Source: Sanderia malayensis (taxonomy: Eukaryota; Cnidaria; Scyphozoa; Semaeostomeae; Pelagiidae). Taken from it: a DNA stretch of 64,000 nt. Each line of letters starts with the position of its first letter. Position 1 is the stretch's first letter. Made by a program: the position numbers and the translations under genes. Where the stretch lies: contig RQOL01000718.1 of NCBI GenBank assembly GCA_013076295.1, forward strand, positions 1,674,001-1,738,000, in the 5' to 3' direction. Of this stretch, positions 60,701 to 64,000 are shown one piece after another. The notes beneath the pieces are model-generated. The model did no database searches and was not told where the DNA came from. It saw only the letters and a list, made by a program, of their open reading frames with translations.

Positions 60701-63700
60701 TTTTGCTCTTGCAAATACGCCTTGATCTACTAAAGCTTATTCAAGGATTTGAGGTAAATCTAATTTCTCATCATTGATTAAAAAGAAGAGAGGATTCTTT
60801 AACTCCGCAGGTGACTATAAATAATCAAAGCATGGTGAATATTTCTATTTCCTATCAAAGTGTCTTACTGCTATTGTGGGCTATCTGGAGCAGGATTTTC
60901 TCTTTATCTTTTTAAATTGGGTAAAACAAGCAGGAGATGGTTATAAATAGGAATGCTTTCTTCAAAAACATATGTTATTTTCTCATTGCTTGTGTCAGTA
61001 ATCCACAGTTACACAGATTATTCTTATCGTAATAATGATGAGAAAGTCCCAGCCTTATAAACGTTGGCATGCTGAGCGTTAGATTAATAAACCATTCAAT
61101 CTTAGAAATAAAAGGTCGGGAAAGAAATTCACAACCATAGAGATGTTCACAACATACCTCAGTCTCATATTAGCCTCCACTGAATTGAAATGTCTCATGC
61201 AGCCACCAAAGGGTTGTCCTGGGGTACCTACAATGAGATGAGGTGAAATAAATGCTAGAAATTTTGTATTTCTAGATTTGGCAATACCTTGGATCTAAGA
61301 ATATAACTGTTTGAAAGACCATCTGAGAATTATGACACTATCAAAACAAAACCAAAAAGCTAATTAACCTAACCAAGTACAAACATAAACATACTTTAAT
61401 GATATAAACAACTTTAAATTATGCATTATGCAAGATTAAATGCTGTCCTCTTAGGAGTCATTGCTGGGTAGATACACTGGTGCAAGATTTTAAGCAACAA
61501 TTTACCTTCGACCATGTATTCTGCATATTCCATGCGATAAGCAGTTTTGTTTTGCCTGCAAAAAGAGAATTCTGTTAAAAAACTGCATACCTGAAAACAA
61601 ATAGCCACTAAGCTACTGATTATCATGCTTAGCTACTGATTATCATGTTTGCGGTACTGTTTAGCAAAGAGAAATTTGGGCCACCAGTTTAGAGAAATTT
61701 CCCCCAAAGTTTGGAGTTTATCAAAGTGTTGGAATTTGCTGACTGTCACACACTTATGTTCAATTGTGTTATGTCTTATGGACAATTTATGGACACTCTC
61801 AAGAGGACTCGACATATTGCTTAGCTAGCTCATGCTTTATTGAATTTCAGACCTGCCAACTCTCACGGTTTTGCCGTGTGTCTCACGGTTTTGGCCTCAA
61901 TCTCACGTTCACACGAATTTTGTTCATTTCACACGGTTTTTCAAAAACTTATTTTCAATTTACCAATGCAGCGATTTTCAAGATGCTTAGATTTTATTCA
62001 GCTTTTCCCCTGCAAATTTTATGCAGATTTTATGTACAATTTCCCTCTTCTGTGTTATCGTTCTTGAATCACATCACAGCGCTGCTGACATCGCTGGTTG
62101 GCTTAGAATAACTCCCTCGCCCCCTGTCCCGCTTATCGATCCTCGCTCCTATGTTTGCATGCAAACGAGATTCATATCATTTCTATGAGGGTGATATGAA
62201 TTATCTTGCTATTTTTGGTGAAAAAGTTCGCGACGCAAAATCTTCAGGTTTTTAGCAAAATCTCCAGGTTTTAATAAAGAAAAATTTTAAATATCCAGGT
62301 TTTTAAGCTTGGGAGGTTGGCAGGTCTGGAATTTAGTTGTTTTGAGTGAATACATTTCGAGTAGTAGAAGGGACAGTTAGGATATTTTTGTTGTTGAAGA
62401 GTTATGTTTTAATACCCAGGATGTTCATTTTCCTCCTTTTGCAAAACTTCCAGCAATTCTTCAGCTTTAAGGAGCAGCCTTGCAGACTTGTTTTCATGGT
62501 CCAAGTAGATCAAACTGTATTCAATCTGCAAAAAGAAAAACATTCAGTGGCATAACAAACTTCTCAAGATAACACGAGCTTGGTTTTTACAAGCAAGAAA
62601 GCAATATTCATTTGCTAACACAGGCAGAGGGTTTGGGCAGCTATGCAGCTAATGTGGACCTGCAGCTTGGTATGGAATTTGATCAATTCTGCCAGAACAG
62701 GAAGGAAGGAGCAGATATAATGAACAGGCTTTTCTTAAGCATGAGCCGTTGGGCCAATTTGGTCATGAAGCAAGCATGAGCCAAAAAAACCCAGTCCTCT
62801 CCAGGACCTTTTTAGCATGGCCACTGAGGGAGCCTTGGCCCCCCAGTCCCCTTGGTGCCCCCTTGGGGACTGGGGAGCCAACTTTAAATTTGTAAAAAAA
62901 TTTTTTCAATTCAAGTTGTTTGTTGTGCTCTATTATTTAAGGAAATACGAAACTCTGCAGGCGATACAGGTCCTTTTTGAATTTTGCCCCGCCCCCCACT
63001 GAAAATTCCGTAAAAAGGTCCTCGTCCTGTGGCCTAGTGGTGGGTGGGAGCGAACGCCCAAAGAAAAGGTTAAAAATAAAAAAGTTCGCTGAAATTGCAT
63101 TCTCGGTTATCTTGAACAGTATAATATTACATCTTGCAATGCAATCGAAGCTCAAAGAAGCCTGGAGGGCAGGGCAATACGGAGTGTGTAAACCTTAGTA
63201 AGAATGACTCAGCAAAATTGCCATTGCACTAAAGTATCATAATCCAGGCATAGAAATTTCTAGAACATTCGAACTGATTAATATGCGACCTGTAATTCTA
63301 AAGCTTTTGATAACCAACTTACATAACATCCCAATATCAAATGTTTTGTTTACGCTTACAGTAGGAGGGGAGAATTACAACACAAAACTACACAACCAGT
63401 AAAAACATTTACATAACAAAAGGAGGGTATTCCACACAGTTGTCATCGATAAAGTTTACATCGGAAAAACATACGACAAATTAAACGTAACATGGCTTTC
63501 TGCTCGTAATTTAGTACGGCATTTTCAAAATGGCATTTTTACCAACAAACTATATCTAATTAAGATATTCTAAACCAAACGCTGGTGGAATGACCTACTT
63601 TTGGTCGAGAGTATTTTAATTGTTTTGGTCCGGAGTTATTCAAATTCCCCGTCTATATGTCTGATTTGGTTTGTTTTGATCCGAAGTACTGAGGCACTCT

Positions 63701-63913
63701 CCCTCTTTCTTGTAGCAGCACAGAAAAGCAAAAGCAATAATGAATGATAAATTAATTACAAACCTCGTCTCCCCATTTCAAAACATCGTTAGTCCGGCTC
63801 TTTATCTTGTGGTACTGGTGTATGAACTGCAGTATTCCATTCTTCTTAACATGAGCGGCCCATTTCTTAGTTTCTTCCCAGGTTAAAGGTGTTCCAACAC
63901 TAAGCAGGCCCAT
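54701..63913 (-). CDS. GCLC: Glutamate-cysteine ligase catalytic subunit
   Basis: Seventeen exons join in phase and give 732 residues. Exons: 63913-63764, 62525-62416, 61555-61506, 61227-61158, 59751-59683, 59263-59147, 58834-58776, 58638-58502, 57993-57919, 57799-57683, 57034-56896, 56729-56617, 56497-56405, 56276-56087, 55973-55900, 55603-55483, 55215-54701. The enzyme makes gamma-glutamylcysteine from glutamate, cysteine and ATP, the rate-limiting step of glutathione synthesis. Landmarks: [141 protein letters not shown] and [13 protein letters not shown]. The last about 110 residues extend beyond the usual end (SDEIGYDL...CPELF) as a polar tail ending NCFCAEL. An ARE-like TGACTAAGCA lies just upstream of the start. 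Confidence 0.97.
55346..55465. repeat. Three tandem copies of a 41-43-bp unit in GCLC intron 16
   Basis: The unit CCAAATGATAGGTTCATTCC plus TTCTGGATTAAGAG is repeated three times with a few differences; the last copy has an inserted AAATG. Confidence 0.9.
57340..57532 (-). mobile_element. tRNA-derived SINE-like sequence with terminal hairpin, GCLC intron 10
   Basis: On the minus strand a perfect pol III A box TGGCGTAGTGG (57522-57512) is followed after 32 nt by a B box GGATCGATTCC (57479-57469). The flanking stems do not fold into a tRNA acceptor or T stem, so this is tRNA-derived rather than a tRNA gene. Downstream lies a 20-bp perfect hairpin (57370-57389 with 57398-57417). Confidence 0.65.
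58255..58420. repeat. TATAC pentanucleotide microsatellite in GCLC intron 8
   Basis: A long run of ACTAT/TATAC units with scattered interruptions. Confidence 0.92.
59426..59576. mobile_element. MITE, second copy of the TACAGTAAAAACC family, GCLC intron 4
   Basis: The ends ACAGTAAAAACCCGCATATA and complement match the copy at 27385-27527, and the interior (CTATTGTTTCTTCTATTGTT, TCACCCTAAAGGTTCTTAAT) is also shared. It has a 10-bp internal insertion relative to copy 1. Confidence 0.88.
59899..60058. mobile_element. MITE-like palindromic segment in GCLC intron 4
   Basis: It begins TACCGCATTTCCTCGAT and ends ATCGAGGAAACATGGTA, imperfect inverted copies flanked by A/T. The interior is rich in GGCGCTTATT-type words in both orientations. 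It is related in style to the elements near 973 and 32184. Confidence 0.65.
61842..62334. mobile_element. DNA-transposon MITE in GCLC intron 2, 6-bp duplication
   Basis: The element 61848-62328 (481 bp) has ends CAGACCTGCCAAC and GTTGGCAGGTCTG and is flanked by GAATTT on both sides (61842-61847 and 62329-62334). The interior repeats TCTCACGGTTTTG. The CAG...CTG ends resemble hAT or CACTA-like elements, but 6 bp is not the usual hAT duplication length. Confidence 0.82.
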
Positions 63914-63931
63914 TTCTCGCACTGCTGTATT

Positions 63932-63941
63932 TGCTTAGTCA
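63932..63941 (-). promoter_or_regulatory. ARE-like site TGACTAAGCA upstream of GCLC
   Basis: On the minus strand the sequence TGACTAAGCA fits the antioxidant-response consensus TGACnnnGC(A). It ends about 19 bp before the GCLC start codon. In vertebrates GCLC is a direct Nrf2-small Maf target through such sites. This is a single motif match, so chance is possible. Confidence 0.45.
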
Positions 63942-64000
63942 ATTTATAATCCTTTCCGCGCGACTTTCCTTCGAAATTTCCAATAAAAAATCGATTCTCG

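Noticed and set aside
62800..63060. GC-rich segment with CCCCAGTCCCC words, possible hAT-like MITE
   Set aside because: I could not find a matching inverted end or a target duplication.

Overview
This is a eukaryotic, animal-type nuclear window. It is AT-rich, almost every gene is split by GT-AG introns, and the recognisable proteins are metazoan: a ciliary calponin-homology protein (SPEF1/CLAMP), a small Maf bZIP factor, a class C GPCR, MCM3, glutamate-cysteine ligase and an intracellular-type PAF acetylhydrolase. Gene density, mostly short introns with occasional multi-kb ones, and many small DNA-transposon relics suggest an invertebrate. A cnidarian or sponge is my guess, but the sequence does not prove it. 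All exon models below were built by eye from splice signals, reading-frame phase and family resemblance.

Layout. 24-539 (+): terminal exon of a gene starting left of the window, made of 11-residue LEA-like repeats. 1156-4976 (-): PAF acetylhydrolase, 8 exons. 5576-8059 (-): SPEF1, 8 exons. 8764-9279 (+): intronless small Maf, divergent from SPEF1 across about 700 bp that carries a cluster of Maf/ARE-type sites. 9700-12467 (+): basic orphan gene whose last intron phases are not fully resolved. 12468-18259: gene-free upstream region with a 200-bp-class repeat array. 18260-27082 (+): large disordered orphan protein in three exons with a 5.7-kb intron. 28342-44192 (-): MCM3, 24 exons, 829 codons, fully traceable. 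44765-46374 (-): secreted cysteine-containing orphan. 48266-51756 (-): class C GPCR, 4 exons, 906 codons. 51757-54700: no gene seen. 54701-63913 (-): glutamate-cysteine ligase catalytic subunit, 17 exons, 732 codons with a long C-terminal tail.

Mobile DNA. MCM3 intron 8 holds an apparently intact 6.8-kb DNA transposon (33432-40219) with TTAA target duplications, about 17-bp perfect terminal inverted repeats and a spliced gene for a 1106-residue protein with a PHD-like finger and a transposase-like core. A 1.1-kb fold-back element is nested inside it. Two hAT-type MITEs with perfect 8-bp duplications sit in MCM3 intron 5. Further MITE families occur in two copies each across the window.

Regulation. 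In vertebrates, small Maf proteins partner with CNC factors on TGACnnnGC elements to drive GCLC and mafG itself. Here both a small Maf gene and a GCLC gene are present, and each has TGACnnnGC matches just upstream of its start codon. This is the most biologically coherent pattern outside the transposon, but it is motif-level evidence only.
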